Assembly (NCBI RefSeq): GCF_031954365.1
Contig: NZ_JAUSVZ010000005.1
Direction: 5' to 3' (one strand)
Source of the DNA: Brevibacillus aydinogluensis
Lineage (GTDB): Bacteria; Bacillota; Bacilli; Brevibacillales; Brevibacillaceae
DNA: 64,000 nucleotides
The notes below the pieces were generated by a model that made no database searches, was not told where the DNA came from, and saw nothing but the letters and a program-made list of their open reading frames with translations. The first letter of the stretch is position 1. The number at the start of each line of letters is the position of its first letter. The translations under genes and the position numbers were made by a program. Below, piece by piece: positions 8,771 to 17,047 of the stretch.

Positions 8771-8954
8771 CGATGGCCACTCCTCCTCTTACATTTTCAT
8801 GTTCATCCCTTTTATACATATGAGGGGAGCGGACAAATCAGAAGCGTTTCTCCCAGCCCGGGTCTCGTACAATTTGGAGGGGCCCGATTTTGGCCACCAG
8901 ACCGAATACAGCCCCGTCCCGCTCATCCATCTGCTGATGTACAAATGATGTACA

Positions 8955-8983
8955 AAAAACAGCCGCCCGCGGTTGCGGACGGC
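8955..8983 (-). terminator. Intrinsic terminator after the ACT-domain gene
   Basis: Minus-strand stem GCCGTCCGC-AACC-GCGGGCGGC followed by TGTTTTTT, directly after the stop at 8992. Confidence 0.75.
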
Positions 8984-8991
8984 CGTGTGCT

Positions 8992-9510
8992 TCATTGGAG
9001 GGAAATCACGCGGGTGATCTGCGGCAGTTTCTCAATGGCAGTGACCACGTCAGGCGTAATGGCTTCGTCGGTAACGGACACGAGCAGCGCGTTTTTCCCT
9101 TTTTGCTCTCGGGAGACATTCAATTTGGAGATGTTGATTTGATTGTCGGCTAATATGCGGGACACGTCGTAAATCACGCCGGGATAATCATTATGATAGA
9201 CGAGCAGTCCGTGCGATTGCGGCGGAATCCGGCATGGACAGTAATTGATCTCGGCAATGTACACCTCCCGCCAGTCCTGGGCGATCGTGTACTTGTTGCC
9301 TCCCACCCGGACAACAGCCAGATGGTTGGCGTACTCCCCCGAACTGGTCTGTACCGGTACGTCGGCACCCAGTCCTTCCACCAACGCCTTGGCAATGGCA
9401 TCGCGTTGCTCGTATGCCAGGATCGTCAGCGACGCTCCCGCCAGATTTGGCTCCAGCCTGCGGATCAGGCTTGCCAGGTCGCGCAGTTGTTCCGCATTGA
9501 TCATGTTCAT
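8992..9510 (-). CDS. Free-standing SerA-like regulatory protein (ASB + ACT domains)
   Basis: 172 residues that resemble only the C-terminal third of D-3-phosphoglycerate dehydrogenase: an allosteric-substrate-binding-like part (about 25-100, with GEYANHLAVVRVGGNK) and an ACT domain (about 105-172, with NDYPGVIYDVSRILADN and NISKLNVSREQKGKNALLV). The ligand-loop form NxPGVI is conserved, so it may bind an amino acid such as serine. No Rossmann catalytic domain is present and no serA is adjacent, so this looks like an orphan sensor or regulatory subunit. ATG 9510 lies three codons after an in-frame GTG. Confidence 0.72.
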   Translation of the reverse strand: MNMINAEQLRDLASLIRRLEPNLAGASLTILAYEQRDAIAKALVEGLGADVPVQTSSGEYANHLAVVRVGGNKYTIAQDWREVYIAEINYCPCRIPPQSHGLLVYHNDYPGVIYDVSRILADNQINISKLNVSREQKGKNALLVSVTDEAITPDVVTAIEKLPQITRVISLQ

Positions 9511-9549
9511 GCACTCACATCCCCTGTCATCTCTTTGTTTTCTCGGGTG

Positions 9550-9876
9550 TTACCTGGGGAGAATCCACGCTTCTTCCTCTTTGATGATCGAGGAATGATT
9601 GATCGAGCGATACCACGCCGTCAAGGTGTTGCCGTCCTTTTCGTACGTGATTTTGTAGATCGTGTTTCCTTTTCCGCTCTTCTCAAACGGGCTCTCATCC
9701 ACAGGGACGACGGTAATGGCTGTCACCTTTCCCCCTTGGCTGGCGATCTTTTCGTGAATCATCGACACGTGCTCCTGACTTGTGGTGTACAAGCCCATGT
9801 AGGCCAGTCCCCCGATGAGTATCGCTCCCAGCAAAAACGAAACGATGATCAGCTTTGATTTCTGTGTCGCTTCCAC
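9550..9876 (-). CDS. Small membrane-anchored protein, unknown function
   Basis: 108 residues with one N-terminal membrane segment (about 8-30, LIIVSFLLGAILIGGLAYMG) and a hydrophilic external domain containing a beta-rich stretch TIYKITYEKDGNTLTAWYR. Probably a signal-anchored extracytoplasmic protein. It follows mnmA by 21 bases on the same strand, so it may be cotranscribed, but nothing ties it to tRNA modification. Confidence 0.72.
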   Translation of the reverse strand: MEATQKSKLIIVSFLLGAILIGGLAYMGLYTTSQEHVSMIHEKIASQGGKVTAITVVPVDESPFEKSGKGNTIYKITYEKDGNTLTAWYRSINHSSIIKEEEAWILPR

Positions 9877-9897
9877 GTTCCGATTCTCCCATCCGCG

Positions 9898-11010
9898 TTA
9901 ATTCTCTGCATCCAGCCGCGTCACCTGGTCGATGATTCCGCCGCCGAGGCACTCCTCCCCGTTGTAGAAGACAACGGCTTGTCCCGGCGTAACCGCTTTT
10001 TGCGGCTGATCAAAGACGACCTCCACGGTGTTGCCTTCGCGAAGATGCACCGTCACACCTTGATCCGGTTGTCGGTAGCGAAACTTGGCTGTACAGGTAA
10101 AGGAAGACTCCGGCTCCTTGCCGCTGATCCAGTTCACGTCAGTAGCGATCAGACTGGTAGAGTAAAGGCGGGGATGGCCGGCCCCTTCGGCGACAATCAG
10201 CACGTTGCGCTCCAAATCCTTGTCAACCACAAACCACGGTTGGCCGGTCTTTCCGTGTCCGCCGCCGATACCCAGCCCCTGCCGCTGTCCCAGGGTGTAA
10301 TACATCAAGCCATCGTGGCGGCCGATCACTTCGCCGTCCACCGTTTCGATGTTCCCCGGTTTGGCGGGCAGATAGTTTTGCAGAAACTCGCGGAAATTGC
10401 GCTCCCCGATGAAACAGATCCCGGTGCTGTCCTTCTTCTTGGCGGTGGCCAGCCCCGCTTTTTCCGCGATCTCCCGCACCTGCGGCTTGGTCAGGGAACC
10501 GAGCGGAAACATCGTTTTGGACAATTGGTGCTGATTCAGGGCGTTGAGAAAGTAGGACTGATCCTTGTTGGTGTCAACACCGCGCAGCAGCCGATACGCT
10601 CCGTCCCGGTACTCCACCCGGGCATAGTGGCCGGTCGCAATGTAATCGGCGCCGAGGTCCATCACCTTGTCGAGCAGTTCGCCAAACTTGATTTCCCGGT
10701 TGCACATGACATCCGGGTTGGGCGTGCGTCCCCGTTTATATTCATCCAAAAAATACTGGAAGACTTTCTCCATGTATTCTTTTTCAAAGTTAACCGTGTA
10801 GTACGGGATGCCTATTTGTTCGCAGACGCGCCGGACGTCCTGGAAGTCTTCTTCCGCCGTGCAGTGGCCAAATTCATCGGTATCATCCCAGTTTTTCATA
10901 AAGATGCCGATGACGTCGTATCCCTGTTGTTTCAGCAGGTAAGCCGTCACGGAGGAGTCGACCCCACCGGACATGCCGACGACGACGCGCGTGTCTTCTG
11001 GTCGCTTCAT
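9898..11010 (-). CDS. mnmA: tRNA-specific 2-thiouridylase MnmA
   Basis: Makes the s2 group of U34 in tRNA Lys, Glu and Gln, using ATP and a persulfide relay. 370 residues, family length. PP-loop VVVGMSGGVDSS at the N-terminus; the two catalytic cysteines lie in NPDVMCNREIKF and in DSTGICFIGERNF; the C-terminal beta-barrel ends in GGGIIDQV. The frame is open to 11049, but ATG 11010 has AAGAGGAGAAAGACC directly upstream and matches the family start. A cysteine desulfurase partner is not visible in the window. Confidence 0.97.
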   Translation of the reverse strand: MKRPEDTRVVVGMSGGVDSSVTAYLLKQQGYDVIGIFMKNWDDTDEFGHCTAEEDFQDVRRVCEQIGIPYYTVNFEKEYMEKVFQYFLDEYKRGRTPNPDVMCNREIKFGELLDKVMDLGADYIATGHYARVEYRDGAYRLLRGVDTNKDQSYFLNALNQHQLSKTMFPLGSLTKPQVREIAEKAGLATAKKKDSTGICFIGERNFREFLQNYLPAKPGNIETVDGEVIGRHDGLMYYTLGQRQGLGIGGGHGKTGQPWFVVDKDLERNVLIVAEGAGHPRLYSTSLIATDVNWISGKEPESSFTCTAKFRYRQPDQGVTVHLREGNTVEVVFDQPQKAVTPGQAVVFYNGEECLGGGIIDQVTRLDAEN

Positions 11011-11260
11011 GGTCTTTCTCCTCTTTTCACTAAGGTTCCTTATCAGCATACCACGTTTTCAGCGACAATTCATGTGTAGAAACAAAGCGAAGTGCGAATG
11101 GTTGACTGCACCTTTCTATTTTGTGTTTGAGGCGGAAAACGTTTCGTACTGTGTACAACGCAAAGACAGATGGGGACGCTCTTCCCGGCGGGTGTTCCAC
11201 TTCCTTTGCCTTGTCTGCGGGTTACCGGTTTTTAAGCGTTCGTTCAATGTGGCGAATCGC

Positions 11261-11467
11261 CTACCAATAGGCTGCTTCGTCCAGTCGCCCCTGCTCACGC
11301 TGCCACTCGATGTAATTGCGCAGGGAGAGGAGGTCGATCCAGGCCTCCTTGGACTGCGGGTTGTCTCCCGGCACCTCGCCGGTAATTTCGCCTTCCCGCA
11401 CCAGCTTGGCCATTTTTGTGGGATGGATGCCGATTTGATAGGCGATCTGGTATAATGCCGTCTTCAT
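11261..11467 (-). CDS. Small putative helix-turn-helix protein, unknown
   Basis: 68 residues from ATG 11467 behind AAGGAGAGAATTCC. The sequence begins TALYQIAYQIGIHPTKMAKL, which reads like a MerR- or excisionase-like helix-turn-helix with a short tail ending in a tyrosine-tryptophan. No partner domain. The 250 bases between it and mnmA hold no other gene that I can support. Its role is unknown. Confidence 0.6.
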   Translation of the reverse strand: MKTALYQIAYQIGIHPTKMAKLVREGEITGEVPGDNPQSKEAWIDLLSLRNYIEWQREQGRLDEAAYW

Positions 11468-11669
11468 GGAATTCTCTCCTTCGTCAAACGCTTCGGCCCT
11501 GTACAGGGAAGCTGGCTTGTCCTCTTCATTCTGCCAGTCTTGACGCCGGCTGCCAATCCCCGAACTGTCAATGGTGAAAAAGCAGCGTCAGTCGATCAGA
11601 TAAGCGTACAATCACTTTTGGCGAAACCCGATATGGTAGTAGTAACTCTTTCCATGGCGGTGATGCGAA

Positions 11670-11948
11670 GTGCCAATCCGCAAGCGGCGTTTTGGATCAA
11701 TTCCCTGTTTTTACGGAAACTGGTGCGGTCCCGGCTGTTCTGGGCCAAATCCGCCCATTGACGAGATAGACTGGTGCTGCATGATGCACGACAAGTGTTA
11801 CCAAAAACGCGGCTATTTTGCGTGCAGCTGCGACAGAAAAATGGTGAAATGCCTGAAGCGGTGCATTGATCACAAGACGGAGAACGGGCGAATCGCCTAT
11901 CTCATGTATCTGTATTTTTGCAAAAGCATCTGCGATCCCAAGCGCTAA
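11670..11948 (+). CDS. Small phospholipase A2-like protein
   Basis: 92 residues, basic and cysteine-rich (eleven Cys). It carries the PLA2 calcium-loop and active-site signature: FYGNWCGPGCSGPNPP, then DEIDWCCMMHDKCYQKRG with the catalytic His-Asp pair in the CCxxHDxC pattern, then CSCDRKMVKCLKRC. No signal peptide is visible; small bacterial PLA2-like proteins of this kind often lack one. The start is GTG 11670 with only a weak ribosome binding site, so the N-terminus is uncertain. Lone gene, convergent with the WG-repeat gene. It could hydrolyse phospholipids at sn-2; activity is an inference from the motif. Confidence 0.75.
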   Translation: MPIRKRRFGSIPCFYGNWCGPGCSGPNPPIDEIDWCCMMHDKCYQKRGYFACSCDRKMVKCLKRCIDHKTENGRIAYLMYLYFCKSICDPKR

Positions 11949-11969
11949 GCGATCAACCGCCTGGGATCG
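11933..11969. terminator. Hairpin between convergent genes
   Basis: CGATCCCA and TGGGATCG pair around a loop of about 20 bases, between the PLA2-like gene and the convergent WG-repeat gene. It is followed on the plus strand by TTATCTGG only, so termination is plausible but not certain. Confidence 0.5.
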
Positions 11970-12001
11970 TTATCTGGTCATGAAGTCATTCGCCCCTCAC
12001 T

Positions 12002-13726
12002 TCATTGGATCAGGTCAGTTCCAGCCACTTGTTTCATTACGTAGTTTCCTTTTTTATCAATATAGATTTGATCGTTCGACCCGTCCGGCGTCACAAGCGC
12101 CAAACCGTCTTGAAAACTGCGTGCATGGGAAAATTGCGGCGAAATCACCCATGTTCCGGTTTTGTCGATAAATCCGTCTTTCCCCTTGACGCGGACGCGC
12201 GCCAGCCCCTCGGAGAATGACTCTGCTTCATCAAACTGTGCCGGGATCACCATTTTTCCGGTCTTGTCAATATAACCGAATCGGTATCCGATCCTGACCA
12301 TTGCCAGGCCGTCAGAAAAATCCGTGGCATAGTCACCTGTTTGATTGCGGGTGTCAAACGTCGGTGAAATGACGGTCTTTCCTGTTTTGTCGATATACCC
12401 GTACTTCCCGCTGATCATAACCCGGGCCAATCCTTCATGAAAGTCAAACAACCGCGGCTTGCCGCTGTAATTGTAATTGAGCCCCTCCACTGAAAATTGC
12501 GGCTTGATGACGTAGGCACCGTTTTTGCCGATATAGCCGTACCGACCGTTTCGCGCTACCGCGGCCAGGCCTTCGTGAAAGTCGTTGGCGATGTCAAATT
12601 GCGGTTTGACGACCACCTTTCCGTTTTGGTCGATATACCCCCACAGGTTGCCGACCCGCGCGGCGGCAAGTCCTTCCTGAAACGGCATGACCTCGTCATA
12701 CGCTGCCGAGACAACCTTGCCGCTTTTGTTGATGAAGGCGTACTTGTTCCCTTGTGTAATGACAGCAAGCCCCTCTTGAAAATCGACGCCTCTGTCATAC
12801 TCGTAGGCAGACCCCAGCGGATAGACAGGGTTGATGGCCCACTTCCCTTGTTTATTGATGTACCCGTACTTGTAACCGACCCGCGCGGCAGCCAGTCCCT
12901 CACTGAAATCTTTCACATCATCAAACTGCAGGGGAATCGCCAATTCGCCATTGGCTCCGACAAATCCCCATTTGCCGTTGAAGTATACCGCCCCCAATCC
13001 ATCCCGAAACGGTCTGGCATTGCTAAACTGCGGATCGACCAGGACACGACCCGCAGCATCCATGTATCCCCATTTGCCGTTTTGGGTGAACGGGTACAAT
13101 TTCTCACTCGGCGGAATGAGCGGAGTGGACGGCTGATCGGGCGCCGGTTTGGCTTGGACGATGGACTTGTCCGCCAGATTCTTGATGAATTGAACCGCTT
13201 CTGTCCGGGTGAGATACGATTCCTTGGCAAAGCCGGTCAAGCTGGCTGTTTCCCCCCGCCCTTTGACCAGCCCTTGGTTGTACAAATACTGGATCGCGTT
13301 GTTCGTGTCGTAACGGAAGCCCTGCGAGGCAGCAATCAGTTTGGCTACACTGCCCCGTTTGATCGGACGAGCCGACTGAGCACGGGACACCGGCCAATGA
13401 TACGCTTCGGCCTGACGATAATAAACGTCAGCCCAGTATGTACCTGCAGGCTGAAGCGTCAGTGCGTTTCCGTGGTTAGCGTAATAACGGAGCAGCATCG
13501 CCAAAAATTCGCTTTCCTTGACGTACTGATCCGGTTTGAAGGTGCGGTCCGGGAAACCGGAAACCAAACGCTGCTCCACACCCCATCTGATCGTATCGTA
13601 CCCCCAGTAGGCCGAGGTGACGTCCTGAAACGTAACGGACTCCGCCGCAGCCGTCAAACCGACGCTGCTCCACGCCAAAACGCCGGCGACTACCATCTTC
13701 AAGCAGTGTTTTCTGTACTTCTTCAA
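12002..13726 (-). CDS. Secreted SLH-domain protein with ten WG repeats
   Basis: 574 residues: signal peptide (positively charged start, then MVVAGVLAWSSVGLTAAAE), two S-layer-homology segments (about 28-90, with WGYDTIRWGVEQRLVSGFPD; about 120-190, with YLYNQGLVKG), a proline-rich linker, then ten tandem WG repeats of 33-46 residues from about residue 205 to the end. Repeat core: KYGYIDKTGKxVIxPQFDxAxxFxEGLA. SLH segments anchor proteins to secondary cell-wall polymer, so this is probably displayed on the cell surface. The frame is open back to 13999 but has no start signal there; TTG 13726 follows GAGGGAGAAGTTAC and gives a clean signal peptide. Confidence 0.85.
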   Translation of the reverse strand: MKKYRKHCLKMVVAGVLAWSSVGLTAAAESVTFQDVTSAYWGYDTIRWGVEQRLVSGFPDRTFKPDQYVKESEFLAMLLRYYANHGNALTLQPAGTYWADVYYRQAEAYHWPVSRAQSARPIKRGSVAKLIAASQGFRYDTNNAIQYLYNQGLVKGRGETASLTGFAKESYLTRTEAVQFIKNLADKSIVQAKPAPDQPSTPLIPPSEKLYPFTQNGKWGYMDAAGRVLVDPQFSNARPFRDGLGAVYFNGKWGFVGANGELAIPLQFDDVKDFSEGLAAARVGYKYGYINKQGKWAINPVYPLGSAYEYDRGVDFQEGLAVITQGNKYAFINKSGKVVSAAYDEVMPFQEGLAAARVGNLWGYIDQNGKVVVKPQFDIANDFHEGLAAVARNGRYGYIGKNGAYVIKPQFSVEGLNYNYSGKPRLFDFHEGLARVMISGKYGYIDKTGKTVISPTFDTRNQTGDYATDFSDGLAMVRIGYRFGYIDKTGKMVIPAQFDEAESFSEGLARVRVKGKDGFIDKTGTWVISPQFSHARSFQDGLALVTPDGSNDQIYIDKKGNYVMKQVAGTDLIQ

Positions 13727-14021
13727 GTAACTTCTCCCTCTTTCGTCAAATGTGTTGCAAAATGTTAAGACGCCAATGAAATGGAAAAGTTCCGGTTGCC
13801 AGTTTCCAGCACAAAACATTTTTGGGCGTGAGCGTCCAAGTTCGCACTTTTTCAAAATGTAGGCGTAAGCCCAGTCCACGACCTGGGTATTGGCATAGAG
13901 ATACATCGTACTTGCAAATACAAAGGAGTCGTCTGCGGATGCGAATCCACGCTGGGAACTGTCCATTCCCAGTGGCCAGGATTGCGCGAAGCGACACAAA
14001 AATGCATGGAGGAGTTACCGT

Positions 14022-14813
14022 ATGGCAGATACATTTGTGAGTCGGTCGTTAGATGAAATCAGATTTTGGTCAAGAATCATGAAAGAACATTCCCTGTTCC
14101 TTAAATTGGGGTTTCGTTGTGACGATACCAAATTAATCGACGAAGCCAATCGGTTTTACAACATTTTTGAAGACATTGAAAATCAGGCCCATGCCTTCTC
14201 GCCGGATGCAGACCCGCAAAGAATTTTCGAATTTAACAATGTCGTTCACCATGCGGTTTGTCACATTTGGAAGTTCAAACGAAGAGTCCTTGACTTGATT
14301 ATTCGCTGCAAGATTGGGGGAAATAATTTTCCCTTGTTGGTCGATCATATCAGCAGGGAAGCTGCCTATTTCATGAATCGATTAGAGCAATTAAATACGG
14401 GAACCCTTGATCCCTTGCCCGATGCCATCATTAATGAAAATGTATTTTTCCTCAGAATCATGGCAGACCACGCCAAATTTATCAACCACTTGCTTGATCC
14501 TTCCGAAAGAAAACTTGTCGAACAGGCTCGTGAGTTTAGCCATGACTTTGATCAACTCCTTTATCAAGCGATTGACCTCAACTCCATGCGGCCTCAGTCA
14601 CAAACCCTTCCTCTCCTTGAACAATTTGTCGATCAAAATCGCGTTTCCGTACGTCAATTGCGCGACTTCAAGAAGACAGCACGTGAACTGATTGAGGCAT
14701 GCAGAATAAAAAGCATAATCCCGCCGCTGCTCGCTGATCACGTATTCAGAGAAGCATCGCGCTTTCTCGAAATCCTGGATGCATTTGAGGTGGCTTTGTC
14801 CTCCTCGAAATAA
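14022..14813 (+). CDS. DUF2935 family protein, possible metal-binding helical bundle
   Basis: 263 residues, two repeats of about 130 residues that each begin with EIRFWSRIMKEHSLFL-like or NVFFLRIMADHAKFIN-like helices and contain a second Glu/His helix (DHISREAAYFMNRLE; DHVFREASRFLEILD). The paired E/H motifs look like a ferritin- or hemerythrin-like four-helix bundle that could hold a di-metal site. The function is not established. ATG 14022 behind GGAGGAGTTACCGT. Monocistronic, with its own terminator. Confidence 0.82.
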   Translation: MADTFVSRSLDEIRFWSRIMKEHSLFLKLGFRCDDTKLIDEANRFYNIFEDIENQAHAFSPDADPQRIFEFNNVVHHAVCHIWKFKRRVLDLIIRCKIGGNNFPLLVDHISREAAYFMNRLEQLNTGTLDPLPDAIINENVFFLRIMADHAKFINHLLDPSERKLVEQAREFSHDFDQLLYQAIDLNSMRPQSQTLPLLEQFVDQNRVSVRQLRDFKKTARELIEACRIKSIIPPLLADHVFREASRFLEILDAFEVALSSSK

Positions 14814-14856
14814 AGAGAACGTCATATCGGTCTGTAAGCATGATGAATCCACCCCC

Positions 14857-14873
14857 ACCCCCATAATGGGGGT
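14857..14873 (+). terminator. Intrinsic terminator after the DUF2935 gene
   Basis: ACCCCCATAATGGGGGT forms a perfect 6-bp stem followed by TTCAACATTTT. Confidence 0.6.
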
Positions 14874-14914
14874 TTCAACATTTTACAACATTTGAACCAA
14901 GTGAGCTGTAGGAG

Positions 14915-15268
14915 TCAACCGGTGTACGATTTCGTCACACGCACGACATCCTCGATCTGAATCCACACAGAATCCCAATCACTGACCAGCAGGAACCGTC
15001 GTTCGTCAGCGTCAATCTGCTTTACGCTCCCCCATGCCGTTTCAAACACGCCGCGTCCTGCGGATATTTCCCGGAACCATGTAACGCTGATCGCGTAGTC
15101 GTACTGCGTAGCGTCATAGATACGAAAACAGTTTTCATCATAGTCGATCTCGTCAACAACCGGTCTCTCTGCAAGCCCTTCATCCGCGTTCACAGGCCCG
15201 CTTTCTGTTTTTTTCTCCGGCTGTACCATCCGCGCGGTTCTGAACCAATCTCCTATTTTCTGCCCCAT
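14915..15268 (-). CDS. YolD-like family protein
   Basis: 117 residues. The C-terminal half has the YolD-like beta pattern: YAISVTWFREISAGRG, then WGSVKQIDADERRFLLVSD, then IQIEDVVRVT. YolD-like genes are usually found beside Y-family polymerases (UvrX) in Bacillus phages and chromosomes; no polymerase is present here. Third gene of a three-gene operon, overlapping the wHTH gene by 16 bases. Function unknown. Confidence 0.65.
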   Translation of the reverse strand: MGQKIGDWFRTARMVQPEKKTESGPVNADEGLAERPVVDEIDYDENCFRIYDATQYDYAISVTWFREISAGRGVFETAWGSVKQIDADERRFLLVSDWDSVWIQIEDVVRVTKSYTG

Positions 15269-15495
15269 CTAGATGTCTCCTTTCGTTCCCACGCTTCCAA
15301 CAGCTTGATGTCGTTCGGGTGTGAGCGATCCCATTGGATGTACCCTTCCCGTGCCAAAATGGCCAGTACCTCCATGACACCGGCGCGGCTGCGACCTGTT
15401 TTCACGCACAGTTCATCCACGTTCGGCGTTCGCCTGCGCCCAACAGAAAAGTTGGCGATGATGCGGAGCACCTTCCGTTCAATATCCTGCAGCAC
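15253..15495 (-). CDS. Small winged-helix DNA-binding protein
   Basis: 80 residues consistent with one winged helix-turn-helix: VDELCVKTGRSRAGVMEVLA as the recognition region and LAREGYIQW as the wing. Sits between the WYL-like and YolD-like genes, overlapping both (17 and 16 bases), so the three are translationally coupled. Probably an accessory transcription factor; the target is unknown. Confidence 0.65.
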   Translation of the reverse strand: MLQDIERKVLRIIANFSVGRRRTPNVDELCVKTGRSRAGVMEVLAILAREGYIQWDRSHPNDIKLLEAWERKETSRWGRK

Positions 15496-15700
15496 GCTGT
15501 TTCACCACTGGAACTGCAGCGAGGATGTTGTCAACGGAGAAGATGCGAAACGCCCGACGCGCAAAACAGTAGGCTTTTACACGCCCCCTGCTGATCTCAT
15601 GAATTCGGACAGTTCGCTTCGACGTTCGCCCATGGCGATCCAGATAGATGATCTCGACTAGCTGACCGCTGTTCATATAGCGCTGCAGGTACCCGATCAT
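15479..15700 (-). CDS. Small WYL-like domain protein
   Basis: 73 residues from ATG 15700, chosen because ACAGGAGGAATGACG lies at the right distance; the frame stays open to 15727. The body LVEIIYLDRHGRTSKRTVRI, then GRVKAYCFARRAFRIFSVDN, matches stand-alone WYL-like proteins (Sm-like beta barrel, ligand sensing). First gene of an operon whose start region carries a LexA-like box and a good sigma-A promoter. It may sense nucleic acid or nucleotide damage products; that part is inference. Confidence 0.68.
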   Translation of the reverse strand: MIGYLQRYMNSGQLVEIIYLDRHGRTSKRTVRIHEISRGRVKAYCFARRAFRIFSVDNILAAVPVVKQRAAGY

Positions 15701-15720
15701 CGTCATTCCTCCTGTGTATA

Positions 15721-15766
15721 CGAACATTTGTTTGTATTATAAGCGAACACGAGGCGAACATGCAAG
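15721..15766 (-). promoter_or_regulatory. Promoter with LexA (DinR)-like box for the WYL operon
   Basis: On the minus strand TTGCAT (15765-15760) and TATAAT (15741-15736) form a sigma-A promoter with an 18-base spacer. Immediately downstream, plus-strand CGAACATTTGTTTG (15721-15734) is close to the Bacillus LexA box CGAACATATGTTCG. Two further GTTCGC half sites lie between -35 and -10. SOS control is therefore likely but not proven. Confidence 0.6.
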
Positions 15767-15795
15767 AAAAAATGCCCCACTGTCCGTGGAGCATG
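15764..15795 (-). terminator. Intrinsic terminator after the alcohol dehydrogenase gene
   Basis: Minus-strand GCTCCAC-GGACA-GTGGGGC followed by ATTTTTTC. Confidence 0.7.
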
Positions 15796-15868
15796 TGTTC
15801 GTTCACCATTGTCAGCCCATTGTGGTGATTGCGTCAGAAGTGCAGCGCTTCAATTGTTTCCGGCATTC

Positions 15869-17029
15869 TTACGACCGATACGCCTCCTCCAGAATGCGCA
15901 GGTAATCCTCCGCCGTAATCGTCCGCACATTGCTTGGCGTGGAGGCGTTTTGCACCGACAGCTCTACGATCCGCGGAAAGTCCTCTTCGCGCACACCCGG
16001 CAAGTCTTTCAGCTTTGGAATGTCCAGGCTGTGCGTAAAGGCCTCAATGCCGTCAATCAGCTTTTCGACAGCCAACTCGTCCGCGTCCGCATCGGCGGCA
16101 AACCCCATGTAACGCGCCAATCTGGCGTGCATCGGTTTGTTTTCCACTGCATTGAACCGAAGCACATAGGGCAAAAATACCGCATTCGCGACGCCGTGGG
16201 GCGTGTCGTAAAGCCCGCCGAGCGCTTCCGCCAGACAGTGCACAGCCGCGACATCCGCCGAGCCAAAACAGAGCCCCGCCAGCAGACTGCCCTCCAGCAT
16301 GGCGGAACGGGCCTCTACATTTCGACCATCGGCATAAGCAGCCGGCAGTGCGGAGACAATCGTCTGCATCGCACGGGCGCCGAGGGCTTGCGAGATCGGA
16401 TTGGTCACCTTGCAGGTATACCCCTCGATGGCGTGAACCAAGGCGTCGACGCCGGTGGCAGCGGTGACAGCGGGCGGAACACTGAGCGTCAAACTGGGAT
16501 CAAGCACGGCCAGCGTTGGGCGCAAGGCGGCGTGTTTGAGCGTCATTTTCCGGTGCGTGGCCGACTCGGTAATGACTGCGGAGCGGGTCACTTCCGATCC
16601 CGTCCCGGCGGTAGTGGGAACGCAAATGATCGGGGCAATGTTTGCGTAGGGAAGCCGTCCGTCCGCGTAGTCGGCGGGCGTTCCGCCATTTGGTCCGCAC
16701 AGCGCGATCGTTTTCCCCGTGTCCATGGCGCTTCCCCCGCCGATGGCCACCACCATGCTGGCACCTGTGTCACGGAATTGTTCTGCTCCCGCCAAGCATT
16801 CCGTATCCCGCGGATTTTGGCTGAGCGACGCAAACAGCGACAGGGCAAAACCCGCTTCCTGCAGAGCTGTCTGGATCGGTTCAACCAGGCCCGCGCGGAT
16901 CACGCCGGGGTCACTGACCAGCAATATGGACGAGCCGACCTGCAGGGAGTGCAGCAGTTCCGGCAGGTGGAGAGCCTTGCCCATCCCCATTTCAATACGC
17001 GTGGAGCAATAGTAGTGAAAGGCATTCAT
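15869..17029 (-). CDS. Iron-containing alcohol dehydrogenase
   Basis: 386 residues, family III (iron-activated) alcohol dehydrogenase. NAD(P)-binding VVAIGGGSAMDTGK, the conserved PTTAGTGSEVT, and metal ligands in GVDALVHAIEGY and VHCLAEALGGLYDTPHG are present. Likely oxidises or reduces an alcohol/aldehyde pair; the substrate cannot be read from sequence. Start ATG 17029. In place of a normal ribosome binding site there is a run of twelve G seven bases upstream, which could pair with the anti-SD and could vary in length. Confidence 0.92.
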   Translation of the reverse strand: MNAFHYYCSTRIEMGMGKALHLPELLHSLQVGSSILLVSDPGVIRAGLVEPIQTALQEAGFALSLFASLSQNPRDTECLAGAEQFRDTGASMVVAIGGGSAMDTGKTIALCGPNGGTPADYADGRLPYANIAPIICVPTTAGTGSEVTRSAVITESATHRKMTLKHAALRPTLAVLDPSLTLSVPPAVTAATGVDALVHAIEGYTCKVTNPISQALGARAMQTIVSALPAAYADGRNVEARSAMLEGSLLAGLCFGSADVAAVHCLAEALGGLYDTPHGVANAVFLPYVLRFNAVENKPMHARLARYMGFAADADADELAVEKLIDGIEAFTHSLDIPKLKDLPGVREEDFPRIVELSVQNASTPSNVRTITAEDYLRILEEAYRS

Positions 17030-17035
17030 CCGGTT

Positions 17036-17047
17036 CCCCCCCCCCCC
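17036..17047 (-). repeat. G12 homopolymer tract at the ribosome binding site position
   Basis: Twelve C on the plus strand (G12 in the mRNA) end 7 bases before the ATG of the alcohol dehydrogenase gene. Tracts like this are prone to slipped-strand length change, which would alter SD-to-start spacing. Confidence 0.8.

Noticed and set aside
11540..11761. A 73-codon frame overlapping the start of the PLA2-like gene
   Set aside because: No homology or start signal. I considered a frameshift joining it to the PLA2-like frame as a signal peptide but the amino acids do not form one.
12002..13999. Longer version of the WG-repeat protein starting at 13999
   Set aside because: The extra 91 residues have no ribosome binding site and would bury the signal peptide; TTG 13726 fits both.
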